Shown here in pieces: positions 18,094-27,445 of a DNA stretch of 64,000 nucleotides. Source of the DNA: Sediminibacillus terrae (lineage in GTDB: Bacteria > Bacillota > Bacilli > Bacillales > Amphibacillaceae); NCBI RefSeq assembly GCF_009602435.1, contig NZ_VZDQ01000011.1, positions 558,001-622,000 on the forward strand, read 5' to 3'. Position 1 is the first letter of the stretch; each line of letters starts with the position of its first letter. A program made the translations under genes and the position numbers. Under the pieces are notes generated by a model. It saw only the letters and a list, made by a program, of their open reading frames with translations, did no database searches and was not told the origin of the DNA.

Positions 18094-18312
18094 ATGCCTG
18101 CGGTAGTTGGAGCGGTAAAAGTCAACACGGTATCTTCATCGAGCATATTCAATATCGGGGACGTCTACGCCATCAATCCGTATTCGACCTCTAAAACATT
18201 TGCAGGCGGAGGCTCATTCAACACCGGAAACGGCATCCAAATTCAACTGCAAAATTCCGTCACAAACTTTCAGGATGATGACGTAATTGATCAGCCGAAT
18301 GTCGGCCCATAA
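18094..18312 (+). CDS. gerPA: Spore germination protein GerPA
   Basis: A 72-residue protein starting MPAVVGAVKVNTV and containing the GerPA/GerPF-type FNIGDVYAINPYSTSKT and GGGSFNTGNG segments. It is the first gene of a six-gene operon whose products localise in the inner coat and are needed for nutrient germinants to pass through the coat to the receptors. AAAGGAGG lies 10-17 nt upstream. It is closely related in sequence to GerPF at the other end of the operon. Confidence 0.95.
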   Translation: MPAVVGAVKVNTVSSSSIFNIGDVYAINPYSTSKTFAGGGSFNTGNGIQIQLQNSVTNFQDDDVIDQPNVGP

Positions 18313-18324
18313 GGGGGAATCACT

Positions 18325-18531
18325 GTGCATTTGACCGTTCATCAGTCTATTTGTATCCATACTTTGAGAGTGAACAGCGTCTCCAACTCATCGATTTTGC
18401 AAATCGGCAGTGCAGGCATCATAAGAGCAAGTTCAGAACTATACAATACCGGTGGGTACACCGAGCTTGCCGAAGAAGCGGAAGCAATCTCAGGACAGGA
18501 ACCACTCGTTCCGCTCGCACCTCCAAGTTAA
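18325..18531 (+). CDS. gerPB: Spore germination protein GerPB
   Basis: A 68-residue protein with a GTG start and AAGGGGGAAT as ribosome binding site. It shows the family core VNSVSNSSILQIGSAG near residues 14-29, followed by a Glu- and Pro-rich tail. It lies 12 bp after gerPA in the spore-coat permeability operon. There is no catalytic motif; it is presumed a structural coat component. Confidence 0.93.
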   Translation: MHLTVHQSICIHTLRVNSVSNSSILQIGSAGIIRASSELYNTGGYTELAEEAEAISGQEPLVPLAPPS

Positions 18532-18597
18532 TGAACTATTTTCACTTTTTTGCATACTTTAATTTTAGGTCTTCACCCAGAAAGGAGTTTTCCAGCG

Positions 18598-19161
18598 ATG
18601 CATCCACACTACTGGCAAACATACGTCAATCAGCTGCAGCAATATATCCAAAACCAGGAACAACGACTGCAAGAACTGGAAGCAAGGGTGGCCGAATTGG
18701 AGAAAAACCAAAAAAACAACCAGCCAAATGTCGAAAGAATCGACTACCACTTTGATCAATTGAAAATTGAACGCCTTGATGGAACGTTGAATATTGGTAT
18801 AAGTCCTGAAGGTTTGGAGTCCATTGAAGATTTTGCAGTCAATCAGCAACAGCCAACCGGTCTTCAACCTTATTCAAGTCCTCCGCGACAACAAATTGTT
18901 GCAGGACTTGATCGTCTTGTCACTTCCGAGGCGCCGAAACTATTAGAAGAACTATCCACCCAATATCAACGCCCGCTTTCACCTAAACAACGTGACATAC
19001 TGATTCAAGATATAAAACAACAACTGCCGAATCGTGCAGCTTACTATTTAGAAAATAGGGAAGGAGATTCTCCTGACGCTACGTCCATTTCAGACAATGT
19101 TTGGCAGGAAATCAAGCACTCCCTTCATCAATTTTTTCAAAAAGGAGATTTTCCCGAATGA
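18598..19161 (+). CDS. gerPC: Spore germination protein GerPC
   Basis: A 187-residue protein, the largest GerP. The Met at 18598 follows AAAGGAG and gives the usual start MHPHYWQTYVNQLQ; an upstream in-frame start is rejected. Residues about 8-45 form a coiled coil, and the middle part contains IERLDGTLNIGISPEG. Structural work on other Bacillus GerPC proteins places it as a scaffold for the rest of the coat channel. It overlaps gerPD by four bases. Confidence 0.93.
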   Translation: MHPHYWQTYVNQLQQYIQNQEQRLQELEARVAELEKNQKNNQPNVERIDYHFDQLKIERLDGTLNIGISPEGLESIEDFAVNQQQPTGLQPYSSPPRQQIVAGLDRLVTSEAPKLLEELSTQYQRPLSPKQRDILIQDIKQQLPNRAAYYLENREGDSPDATSISDNVWQEIKHSLHQFFQKGDFPE

Positions 19162-19346
19162 ATTTCACTGTACACAATTGGGATTTACACGTTGGTAATA
19201 TCGAAGTTACCGCTGTCTCTTCTTCTTCGACACTCCTGGTCGGGGACAATGAGAATATAAATTTAAGTTCCTTTTTTGACACACCGCCAGAATCTTATAT
19301 TGTTGGTTCACTTGTTCCGTTGAGCCGCTCTACCGAGGAAGGATAG
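19158..19346 (+). CDS. gerPD: Spore germination protein GerPD
   Basis: A 62-residue protein whose ATG overlaps the gerPC stop (ATGA), implying translational coupling. The AAAGGAG in the gerPC tail serves as ribosome binding site, and an in-frame upstream start is rejected. It carries the shared GerP core NIEVTAVSSSSTLLVGDNE. It is a coat component of the gerP operon. Confidence 0.92.
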   Translation: MNFTVHNWDLHVGNIEVTAVSSSSTLLVGDNENINLSSFFDTPPESYIVGSLVPLSRSTEEG

Positions 19347-19348
19347 CA

Positions 19349-19747
19349 ATGTTGCAACGAACTTCCTACGTGGACACGATTTACGTCGATTCTATGTCAC
19401 GGAGCTCCATGTTTGAGATTGGAGATGTGAATAGTCTACGCCCGAGGATGCTGGCCATTGCTGTTCAGGAGGAAGGTATCGCCGAAAAAGGAGAAGTGCC
19501 AGTTGAGTTTGCTGATTTTCCCGTATTCAGCAAACAACCTTCGCCACTGCCTTCTGCTCCCCTCGTCAGAAAGACATCCATTCACCATCACCCGAAAATT
19601 TGCGTGGGAAACATCAGTGTGCTCGGGATAGCTGCATCTTCCACTTTACAAATAGGAAATTTGAATCTATTGGATGCCGAAGCACGGATAAAACATATCC
19701 GTATTCTAAATGAGGAACAGAACAGCCCCCCTAACAATACAATGTAA
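19349..19747 (+). CDS. gerPE: Spore germination protein GerPE
   Basis: A 132-residue protein starting two bases after gerPD. It has two copies of the operon's recurring motif: VDSMSRSSMFEIGDVN near 13-28 and VLGIAASSTLQIGNLN near 92-107, which suggests an internal duplication of the small GerP fold. AGGAAGG within the end of gerPD is the ribosome binding site. Confidence 0.92.
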   Translation: MLQRTSYVDTIYVDSMSRSSMFEIGDVNSLRPRMLAIAVQEEGIAEKGEVPVEFADFPVFSKQPSPLPSAPLVRKTSIHHHPKICVGNISVLGIAASSTLQIGNLNLLDAEARIKHIRILNEEQNSPPNNTM

Positions 19748-19778
19748 TAAATGCCAAATAAAAAGAAGGTGTCATGTA

Positions 19779-19997
19779 ATGCCGTCGATAGTCGGACCAA
19801 TCAAGATCAACGGTATAGATGGTGGGGTCATCAACTTTGGCGATAGTTTTTATCTTTCCCCTAAAAGCACTTCCAAAGTAAGTTCCGGCTCCGGTTCTTT
19901 CAATACCGGTGACTTCATCAATACCAACAGCGGTTTGAGTGCCACAAATACGGCTGACCCCGACGTTGCAGACCAAAACGTTTCCGCAAACGCTTAA
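19779..19997 (+). CDS. gerPF: Spore germination protein GerPF
   Basis: A 72-residue protein, last of the operon. The Met at 19779 is preceded by AGAAGGTG, and the longer upstream frame is rejected. It shows MPSIVGPIKIN, INFGDSFYLSPKSTSK and GSGSFNTGD, closely parallel to GerPA. No strong terminator follows directly, but the convergent addA gene ends at 20153 with a hairpin at 20091-20119. Confidence 0.94.
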   Translation: MPSIVGPIKINGIDGGVINFGDSFYLSPKSTSKVSSGSGSFNTGDFINTNSGLSATNTADPDVADQNVSANA

Positions 19998-20087
19998 AGC
20001 GGTCGCTGCCTTTTCAAGCCATCGTCCATTTCTGGGTAAATTCGGATGCGGACATGTTACCCACTTAGTAATTCTTGAACGAAGTTG

Positions 20088-20121
20088 AAAAACCGGTTCG
20101 CCAAGATAGCGAACCGGTTCA
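20088..20121 (-). terminator. Terminator of addA
   Basis: AACCGGTTCGC pairs perfectly with GCGAACCGGTT; on the minus strand the 3' side runs into a short T run. It could also end the gerP transcript from the other side. Confidence 0.65.
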
Positions 20122-20152
20122 TCCATTTTCCGGCTGAACGACAAGCAACCGG

Positions 20153-23100
20153 TTATACCTCTATTAGCAGCGGCCCATCAAAGAAATACAAGTACTTTTT
20201 CGAGACTGGCTGCTTCCAAATTTGTTCAAGCGCCCGTGCATATAAATCAAGCTGGACCTGATAGCGCGATAACAGTTTTTGCTGTAGTTCGGGAGTAATG
20301 TCTCCATCGATACTATCTGTTTTATAGTCGATGATAATCCATCCATCACCGTCCGGAATGATACAATCTATCACTCCTTGGACGAGTACCTGCTCATCGG
20401 TCTCTTCTTCCCAATCTGCATATACTTCTTTCGCATTGATGGATAGGCTGAACGGCACCTCCCGTGTTACTTTTTCAGCTTCAATAGCCATGCTACCTAT
20501 TCCTGTCGAGAAGAACCGCTCAATAGCTGTACTATCAATGACTTCAGCTTCCTCCTGCGTAAGTATTTCTTTGGTCACCAATCCTTGGACAAATTCAACA
20601 ATCGCTTCTTTCCCCCATCTCCTGTCAAATGGCAGATGCTGCATGACAGCGTGCATGGCGCTTCCTTTTTCAGCAGCTGTCAACCGCTTTTCCTGCTGCA
20701 TAAAACGCGGCCGCCTGATGATAGGGGCCTGATGACGCTGGACCAGCTGATCACTGCTATACTCATCTTTTATTTCCCGCTGCCGCTTCAACTCTGTTAC
20801 AGTTTGCTTGGCACGGTAAAAAGAAGCATTCCTGTTTGGATAGACAAATGATAACCGTGCGGCCACCTTATTGTCCAGTTCAGGTCTTGTACCCTGCAAC
20901 GGCTGCCAGTCCTGGACCGACGATTTGATCTTTTCCTGTTCCTCCACATCTAGTGTGTCCAGATTGGCGAATTCACTGCCATGTAGTAACTGAACCCGCC
21001 AATTGGAACGGTCGCAGCGAATCGGCTCCGGAACTTGGACGCTTACTTCCACATTTCTAAGCGGTTGATTGGCGTCATGCCTGATCAGAGCCGGCCCGAC
21101 CCAGTCAAGATAGCTTTGGGTTTCCAGGCGGAAATGGGATGGCAGAACCCATTCGGGATGGTCGATGATTTGCTGCCACTTTTCCTGTTTCTTTTCAAAC
21201 GACGCCACGTTGCCGACCATTACCAACTTTTCTTTCGCCCTGGTCAGGGCTACATACAGCACGCGCATTTCCTCAGCAAGCAACTCCCGCTGTTTTTCTT
21301 TTTTCAATGCATGATAAGCCAATGTCGGATACATGATCCGTTTTTCAGGGTCGATATACTTACTGCCGAAACCAAGATCCTTGTGAAGCAAATACTTTTG
21401 TTTCAAGTCCTGCTGGTTGAATTGTTTGTCCATTGCCCCGAGGATAACGACCGGAAATTCCAATCCCTTGCTTTTGTGGATGGTCATTAACCGTACTACA
21501 TCCTCTTGCTCACCGAGTGCCCTGGCTGCGCCTAAATCATCGCCGCGTTCTTCCATTCTCTCAATAAACCGCAAAAAGCGGAACAATCCGCGGAAGGAAG
21601 TATTTTCATAGGTACGCGCCCGATCGTATAATGCACGCAAGTTCGCCTGACGCTGTCTACCGCCTGGAATCCCACCGACAAAGTCATAATAGCCGGATTC
21701 CCGGTAAATTTGCCAGATTAGTTCAGAGAGTGCGCCTTGACGTGCCCGCAGTCTCCAATCCTTTAACTGGTCTATGAACAATCGGACTTTCTTTGCTTTT
21801 CGCTTATCGGACGAAGAGGCGATGAATGACTGCAAAGCATCATAATAGACTGCCTGTTTTTTCGCCAAACGGATTTCCGCGAGGTCTTCCTCATCGAGAC
21901 CGACAATCGGAGAACGGAGTACCGAAGCAAGCGGGATATCCTGTCTCGGATTATCGATCACTTTCAGCAAACTGATCATGATTTTTATTTCGATCGCTTC
22001 GAGATATCCGGTAGAAAGTTCTGCATAGACCGGAATTCCCTGTTGTTTTAATTCTTCGGTAATCGTCGGTGCCCAGGTCATCGAACGCATCAGAATCACA
22101 ATGTCGCGATATTGGATGTCACGTTGGGTTCCACTGGCTTTGTCGACTACCTTCATCGGATGGGTTTGTTCGTCCCCTATCCACTTTTTTATCATGCCGG
22201 CATATGCGCGTGCCTCCAGCTGGGCTTTCTCTAAATCCTGGAAATTTTCTTCCCCTGGATCATCCTGCTGGCGTTCTTCTTGGTTTTCCCGATCAATAAT
22301 GTGGAGTTCTGCGTCTGTGTCACCAAGCTGCAGTTCATCATAAATACGGTTCGCATAGATTAATTCCGCCTCCGGTTCATACTCCATTTCGCCGACGTCT
22401 TCGCTTAGAAGCTGGCGGAAAATATAGTTGGCTGCAGACAATACCTGATCCCGGCTTCGGAAGTTCCTGGCCAGATCGATTCGTCGGCCGGGACTTGCTT
22501 CATTTGCATATCGCTTATACTTATTCAAAAACAGGGAAGGTTCTGCATGCCGGAACCGGTAAATGCTTTGCTTGACGTCTCCGACCATGAACATGTTCCC
22601 TGCCCCTTCCTGATCGGTAATCAGGGAGAGCAGTGTTTCCTGTACCAGGTTTGTATCCTGGTACTCATCGACCATTACTTCCGTAAAATTAGTGCGTAAA
22701 TTTCCGGCGACGCTGGAAGGGACAGGTTTTTCCGGTGTCGATGTTTCATCCAGTAATACCTGCAGGCAATAATGCTCTAGATCCGAAAAGTCGACGATCG
22801 CTTTTTCCTTCTTCAGCTGCGTATAGCGCTGCTTGAATTCCTTGACGAGCGAAGTAAGCTGGACAACAGTTGGATACAGTCCTTTCATGTCCGCCAAATA
22901 GGAAGCCATGCTCCGCGAAAACCAATCTTCAGCCAAATCGTTCCAACGCTTTTTATAGCTGCTGCGCAACTCTTTCACTCTGTCTTTTTTCTCCTCTGCA
23001 CAGTCCGCTTTCTTTCTGGAAAGTGTTTGGAACTTGCTTTCTTTGAAATATTGTTGAAGTTTTTCCCACGACAGCTGCAGCAATGCCTTTGCCTGCTGAA

Positions 23101-23878
23101 TCATTTCCAAGTCAGCATCAATCGTTTCCGCATAGTGGTAAGGGCCATCGCTATCTCTGGTCAGATCAAGAGCAGACTGTGCTTCGTGCTGCATGGCATC
23201 CAGCTGGCTATTCACTTCCCGCTTCAGGATGGGCAGCCAGGGCAACGATTCTTCTCCTGCATCTTCGTTCACATCGTACATCGCAGCCATCTGATCCAGC
23301 CATGCATCCGGCCATGGATTCTGCGTGGCAAAATCATATAGTTTAAGAATCAGTTCTTCTACTTCCAGATCACTGCGGTCATTGGAAAAGCGGTCTACTA
23401 CTGAGAAAAATGCTTTTTGTTCCTCTCCTTCTTTTCCGTACCATTCTTCAAACATTTCTTCGAGGACTTCCTGCCTGATCATGTCCCCTTCGATATCATC
23501 GGCGATACGGAAGCCAGGGTCGATATCCAGCATATAGGCGTGCTGTCTGACTACATCCATACAAAAGGAGTGCAGTGTCGATATCGATGCCCGCTGTAAC
23601 AACGACAGCTGCTTTTTCAAATGGAGAGAGCCGGGATTCTCCTGTAATGCTTCTTCCAAGGCAGCACCGACACGGTTTCGCATTTCCTGGGCGGCTGCGT
23701 TGGTGAAGGTTACGACGAGAAGGGAATCGATATCCACCGGTTTTTCCTTATTCAACAGTTTTTGAATGATTCTTTCTACAAGGACTGCCGTTTTACCAGA
23801 TCCGGCAGCAGCAGCAACCAGAATATCGCTTCCTGCTGCGTAAATTGCTTCTTCCTGTTCTTTGGTCCACTGCGGCAT
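20153..23878 (-). CDS. addA: ATP-dependent helicase/nuclease subunit A
   Basis: A 1241-residue UvrD-like helicase with a C-terminal RecB-type nuclease. Walker A is AAAGSGKT at 23-30, motif II is VDEYQDTN near 400, motif VI is VALTRAKEKL near 850, and the nuclease signature IIDYKTD lies near 1190. With AddB it processes double-strand ends to 3' overhangs for RecA and responds to Chi. Its ATG overlaps the addB stop by one base (TGATG), so translation is coupled. The length matches B. subtilis AddA. Confidence 0.97.
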   Translation of the reverse strand: MPQWTKEQEEAIYAAGSDILVAAAAGSGKTAVLVERIIQKLLNKEKPVDIDSLLVVTFTNAAAQEMRNRVGAALEEALQENPGSLHLKKQLSLLQRASISTLHSFCMDVVRQHAYMLDIDPGFRIADDIEGDMIRQEVLEEMFEEWYGKEGEEQKAFFSVVDRFSNDRSDLEVEELILKLYDFATQNPWPDAWLDQMAAMYDVNEDAGEESLPWLPILKREVNSQLDAMQHEAQSALDLTRDSDGPYHYAETIDADLEMIQQAKALLQLSWEKLQQYFKESKFQTLSRKKADCAEEKKDRVKELRSSYKKRWNDLAEDWFSRSMASYLADMKGLYPTVVQLTSLVKEFKQRYTQLKKEKAIVDFSDLEHYCLQVLLDETSTPEKPVPSSVAGNLRTNFTEVMVDEYQDTNLVQETLLSLITDQEGAGNMFMVGDVKQSIYRFRHAEPSLFLNKYKRYANEASPGRRIDLARNFRSRDQVLSAANYIFRQLLSEDVGEMEYEPEAELIYANRIYDELQLGDTDAELHIIDRENQEERQQDDPGEENFQDLEKAQLEARAYAGMIKKWIGDEQTHPMKVVDKASGTQRDIQYRDIVILMRSMTWAPTITEELKQQGIPVYAELSTGYLEAIEIKIMISLLKVIDNPRQDIPLASVLRSPIVGLDEEDLAEIRLAKKQAVYYDALQSFIASSSDKRKAKKVRLFIDQLKDWRLRARQGALSELIWQIYRESGYYDFVGGIPGGRQRQANLRALYDRARTYENTSFRGLFRFLRFIERMEERGDDLGAARALGEQEDVVRLMTIHKSKGLEFPVVILGAMDKQFNQQDLKQKYLLHKDLGFGSKYIDPEKRIMYPTLAYHALKKEKQRELLAEEMRVLYVALTRAKEKLVMVGNVASFEKKQEKWQQIIDHPEWVLPSHFRLETQSYLDWVGPALIRHDANQPLRNVEVSVQVPEPIRCDRSNWRVQLLHGSEFANLDTLDVEEQEKIKSSVQDWQPLQGTRPELDNKVAARLSFVYPNRNASFYRAKQTVTELKRQREIKDEYSSDQLVQRHQAPIIRRPRFMQQEKRLTAAEKGSAMHAVMQHLPFDRRWGKEAIVEFVQGLVTKEILTQEEAEVIDSTAIERFFSTGIGSMAIEAEKVTREVPFSLSINAKEVYADWEEETDEQVLVQGVIDCIIPDGDGWIIIDYKTDSIDGDITPELQQKLLSRYQVQLDLYARALEQIWKQPVSKKYLYFFDGPLLIEV

Positions 23879-26800
23879 CAGTCTTCCTCCTTCCTTGCAA
23901 TCAAATCGAGAACTTCTTCATCCTTCATATCCTTCAGCCTGCGGTAATTGTTTTCGTGCAGCGTCGGGTCGAATTGGCACACCGATTGGAACGGACAGTA
24001 GGTACAGGCCACTTGCTGCTTCTGCTGATAAGGGTTGAGATGGACGCCGCCGTTGGTGATATCCGTGCCAGCCTGTACCATCAGATCCCGGATATAATGA
24101 CGCAATTGATCGAAAGCTTCTTGTCCCGCTGTATAGGAACCTTTGCGGAAGCCGCCGTTTTTCTTCAAGCCGGCCGGGACGATTTGACTCATTCCACTAT
24201 CCAGGCCTGTATCCATCATTTTGACAATTTGTTCATCTTCCAGCAGCAGCCCCTGCATTTTGAATTTCTTGAAAATCTCCTGCTCGATATCCAGATCATC
24301 AAGCCGTTTACTGCCGGAAATCATTGGGTTATGGACATGGAAATACAATACTCCGGCCGGGCTTGCCTTTGCGCCAAGCCATTGTTCCGAATGGGACAAA
24401 ATCACATCAAGATAAGACAGCATTTGCAAGGCAAGACCGTAATAAACTTCTATTAGATTCAGTCCTCTGGAGCTCGATTTATAATCGATAATACGCAAAA
24501 GCAAATTTTCCTCTTCTAAAGCTTTGTCGACTCTGTCGATCCTTCCCCGCAACATCAGTTCGAAACCATTCGGCAGATCAATCGTAATCGGCGGCAGCTC
24601 CTGGTTTGGTCCAAAGCCGAGTTCCAATCCTATCGGTGAAAATTTACTTTGCCTTGCCTGCTCACTTAAAACGAAAGCCGCTCTGGCGATGATTTCCTGA
24701 AGCTTTTGCTGAATATATTGATACCGGTTCGAGCTATGCAGGATTTGATGCTGCAGAACGGGAGCAAGGTGTTTGACCGCCCGGCTTGCATAGGCGCTCG
24801 TTTCTTCCCGCTGCAAGTCGGAAAAATTCCGGCCTTCTTGTTGAATCCATTCCGTGATTTGCTTCAATGCCTCATGGAACAGCTGCCCGATATCCGGAGC
24901 ATCCAGCTTATAAGTGCGGCGTTCCTCCAAGCCAAGACTGTACTTGGCAAAATGCTGATAGGAACAGCGGTAATACATTTCCAGACGGGACACACTCGCC
25001 TTCACTTCACGCGGATACAACTGTTTGGCCGTCTCCTCTTTTAAATTTGTCGGGGTATTTTTATAAAACAGACTTTGCAGAATGGTATAAGCAGTGCCAT
25101 CCTTCGGCTCATGCTCGATATACCAGTTCAATACATTCCACCAGATATCATGGATCGGGTAACCGCGCAAATTCCGGGCCAGTTGAGCTGTCAGCGCCGA
25201 CCGTGTCTTTATCGGGGTCGAAATGAATCGGTCGGCTTCCATCAATTCTTCCGGGTCCTGCAGTAGCAGTTGATCGCAGCAGGAAGGAAATAAATCCTCA
25301 ATACGATTGATCAGCTGGGATGGTACTTTGGATTTGCCTTCTTCATCGCTAAGCGGATAGCTGATCCAAAGCTTGTCCCGGGCGCAGGTGAACGCAAGGT
25401 AGACATAAAACCAGTCATCCAGCAGCTGTCGTTTGCTGCCATCAGCCAAACGGATTCCTTGCTCGGCAAGCAATTCCCGTTCCTCTTCCGAAATCATTCC
25501 ATCGGCTGCCGGCTTCATCGGCCATACTCCTTCATTGACTCCCAGCAAAAAGGCGCACTTGATGCCGCTGATCCGTGAACGGTCGATTGTACCGGTGACC
25601 ACATGATCCATACTTGGTGGGACGTGAGCAAACTTGAGCGATTCGAAACCGGATTCGAGGGTAGTTCGGAACACCTGTAATGACAATCTTTCCTCTCCGA
25701 TAATTTCCACCATTTCATCAAGAAGCTGTATGACCCCATCCCATACTTGCTCCTGTTCACGCCCTTGTTCGTTTCGTCCCTGCCCGTCCAATTCGGCGCG
25801 GACCTCTTCCAGTTGGCGAGGCACTTGGAGCGTTTCCAGCCATTCAAAAATGATACTTGCCCTCTCCATGACAGTAGCCGATTCTCTGATATGTTCATCT
25901 AACGGTTGGAGAGCCTGTACTACCTGGCTTCGATAGCGGTTGATCCTCGACTGGATTTCCCTTTCTTTGTCTGTTTGCGATGCCTGGTCGAATCCCCGAA
26001 AACGCTGAAACTTCCACTCTTGATTGCTGAACCAGCGCTCTCTCCCACGTATGCCATATTCCAACACATAATTTTCCAATTCATCGATGGCATCTTCCGT
26101 CAAGGGATATTCTCTGTCAGACACAGGGATGAAGCCCGTTTTCAGAAGGCGGAACACCGCGTCATATCGCCAGTTTCCTTCGACTACATCAAGGGCGGAA
26201 CGAATAAGCTCAAGCAGCGGATGGTTCATCATCGTTCTTTTTTCATCAATAAACACCGGAATGCCGTAATCCTCGAAAACGGTATCGATCAAGTCATGAT
26301 AAACGTCCGTCTGGCGGATCAAAACAGCGATATCTTTATAACGATAGCCTTCCTCCCGGACGATACGCAGAATTTCCTGTGCCACTCCTTCTACTTCTGC
26401 ACGCGGATGGACAGCCTGGGCCAGTTGAATCGGCACGTAGCCTGGGTATTCAGGCGCCGGTCGTTTATCAAAGTACTTCTCTAAATGAGAAAAGTAGGGC
26501 CTGTTGGCGAACCGCCCGCCTTCCTGGTCAAGATGTCGGATTTCGTCGACCGGGATGCCGTTTTCCTTCGCAGCATTTTGGACAGCATGGTAGGTTTCGG
26601 TCGGTAGACAGAACAAATCCAATTCCGACGCTTCTTCATCAGCCGGTCCATCAATTGCCAAGGTGATGGTAACCTGCTTTGTTTTTTTCATCAATGCTTC
26701 GACCACCTGCATTTCCTGCGGGGTGAAATGATGAAATCCGTCAATATACACTTCTGCATCTTCAAGGGATGATGCCTCTTCTATTTTTTCTGCTAATAGC

Positions 26801-27369
26801 TGCAGCTGATCTTCACTATCAATATATTGATCCCGCAACGCCTCTACCAGCCGGTCATAGATATAACTCAAGTCTTCCAGCTTGTTCCGCAATGCGGTCT
26901 CCCCGGGGTACTTATGAGAGAAACGGTCCATGTCGACGATTTGCCCTGCAAGTGCTTCAGGTGAAATCCGATATCGCTTGAACTCGGTGATCATCTGTTC
27001 CAATTGTTCCATGAAGCCTTGCTTCTCAATCGCTTTTTGGAACACATTCCAATCGGACTTCCGTTCCTCGGTTATTTTTCGAAGCATCATTTGGATACCG
27101 GTAGAACTGATAAACTTCCTTGTGCCCCCTCCCGTCTCCTGAAACACCCGCCAGGATAAACGCGAAAAACTGAACACCTGTCCCCTGATACTCCCGTTGA
27201 TCGAATCTCTTTTCAAGAGTGCATATTCCTGCTGAAAAGTCATTTGGTCTGGCACAATATACAAAAGCGGCGGCCCTTTGGGATCTGCGTTCAATTTTTC
27301 TTCTATTTCCTGCAGGCAGTGATTACTTTTTCCAGCCCCTGCTTTTCCTAGTAAAAACCGGACACCCAT
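23878..27369 (-). CDS. addB: ATP-dependent helicase/nuclease subunit B
   Basis: A 1163-residue partner of AddA. Walker A GKAGAGKS occurs at residues 8-15. The nuclease domain is near the C-terminus with IDYKSS, flanked by the iron-sulfur Cys residues (a Cys in MYYRCSYQHF near 797 and CTYCPFQSVC near 1120). AddB provides Chi recognition and the second nuclease. The ATG at 27369 is preferred over a GTG two codons upstream because GGGAG would be only 3 nt from the GTG. sbcD/sbcC, which follow addAB in B. subtilis, are absent here; gerP follows directly. Confidence 0.96.
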   Translation of the reverse strand: MGVRFLLGKAGAGKSNHCLQEIEEKLNADPKGPPLLYIVPDQMTFQQEYALLKRDSINGSIRGQVFSFSRLSWRVFQETGGGTRKFISSTGIQMMLRKITEERKSDWNVFQKAIEKQGFMEQLEQMITEFKRYRISPEALAGQIVDMDRFSHKYPGETALRNKLEDLSYIYDRLVEALRDQYIDSEDQLQLLAEKIEEASSLEDAEVYIDGFHHFTPQEMQVVEALMKKTKQVTITLAIDGPADEEASELDLFCLPTETYHAVQNAAKENGIPVDEIRHLDQEGGRFANRPYFSHLEKYFDKRPAPEYPGYVPIQLAQAVHPRAEVEGVAQEILRIVREEGYRYKDIAVLIRQTDVYHDLIDTVFEDYGIPVFIDEKRTMMNHPLLELIRSALDVVEGNWRYDAVFRLLKTGFIPVSDREYPLTEDAIDELENYVLEYGIRGRERWFSNQEWKFQRFRGFDQASQTDKEREIQSRINRYRSQVVQALQPLDEHIRESATVMERASIIFEWLETLQVPRQLEEVRAELDGQGRNEQGREQEQVWDGVIQLLDEMVEIIGEERLSLQVFRTTLESGFESLKFAHVPPSMDHVVTGTIDRSRISGIKCAFLLGVNEGVWPMKPAADGMISEEERELLAEQGIRLADGSKRQLLDDWFYVYLAFTCARDKLWISYPLSDEEGKSKVPSQLINRIEDLFPSCCDQLLLQDPEELMEADRFISTPIKTRSALTAQLARNLRGYPIHDIWWNVLNWYIEHEPKDGTAYTILQSLFYKNTPTNLKEETAKQLYPREVKASVSRLEMYYRCSYQHFAKYSLGLEERRTYKLDAPDIGQLFHEALKQITEWIQQEGRNFSDLQREETSAYASRAVKHLAPVLQHQILHSSNRYQYIQQKLQEIIARAAFVLSEQARQSKFSPIGLELGFGPNQELPPITIDLPNGFELMLRGRIDRVDKALEEENLLLRIIDYKSSSRGLNLIEVYYGLALQMLSYLDVILSHSEQWLGAKASPAGVLYFHVHNPMISGSKRLDDLDIEQEIFKKFKMQGLLLEDEQIVKMMDTGLDSGMSQIVPAGLKKNGGFRKGSYTAGQEAFDQLRHYIRDLMVQAGTDITNGGVHLNPYQQKQQVACTYCPFQSVCQFDPTLHENNYRRLKDMKDEEVLDLIARKEED

Positions 27370-27445
27370 CGTCACTCTCTCCCTTTTTCACAAAATTATC
27401 TCTGAAACATATAGTACACTAGTCTATTGAAAAGGAGGCGGCAGA

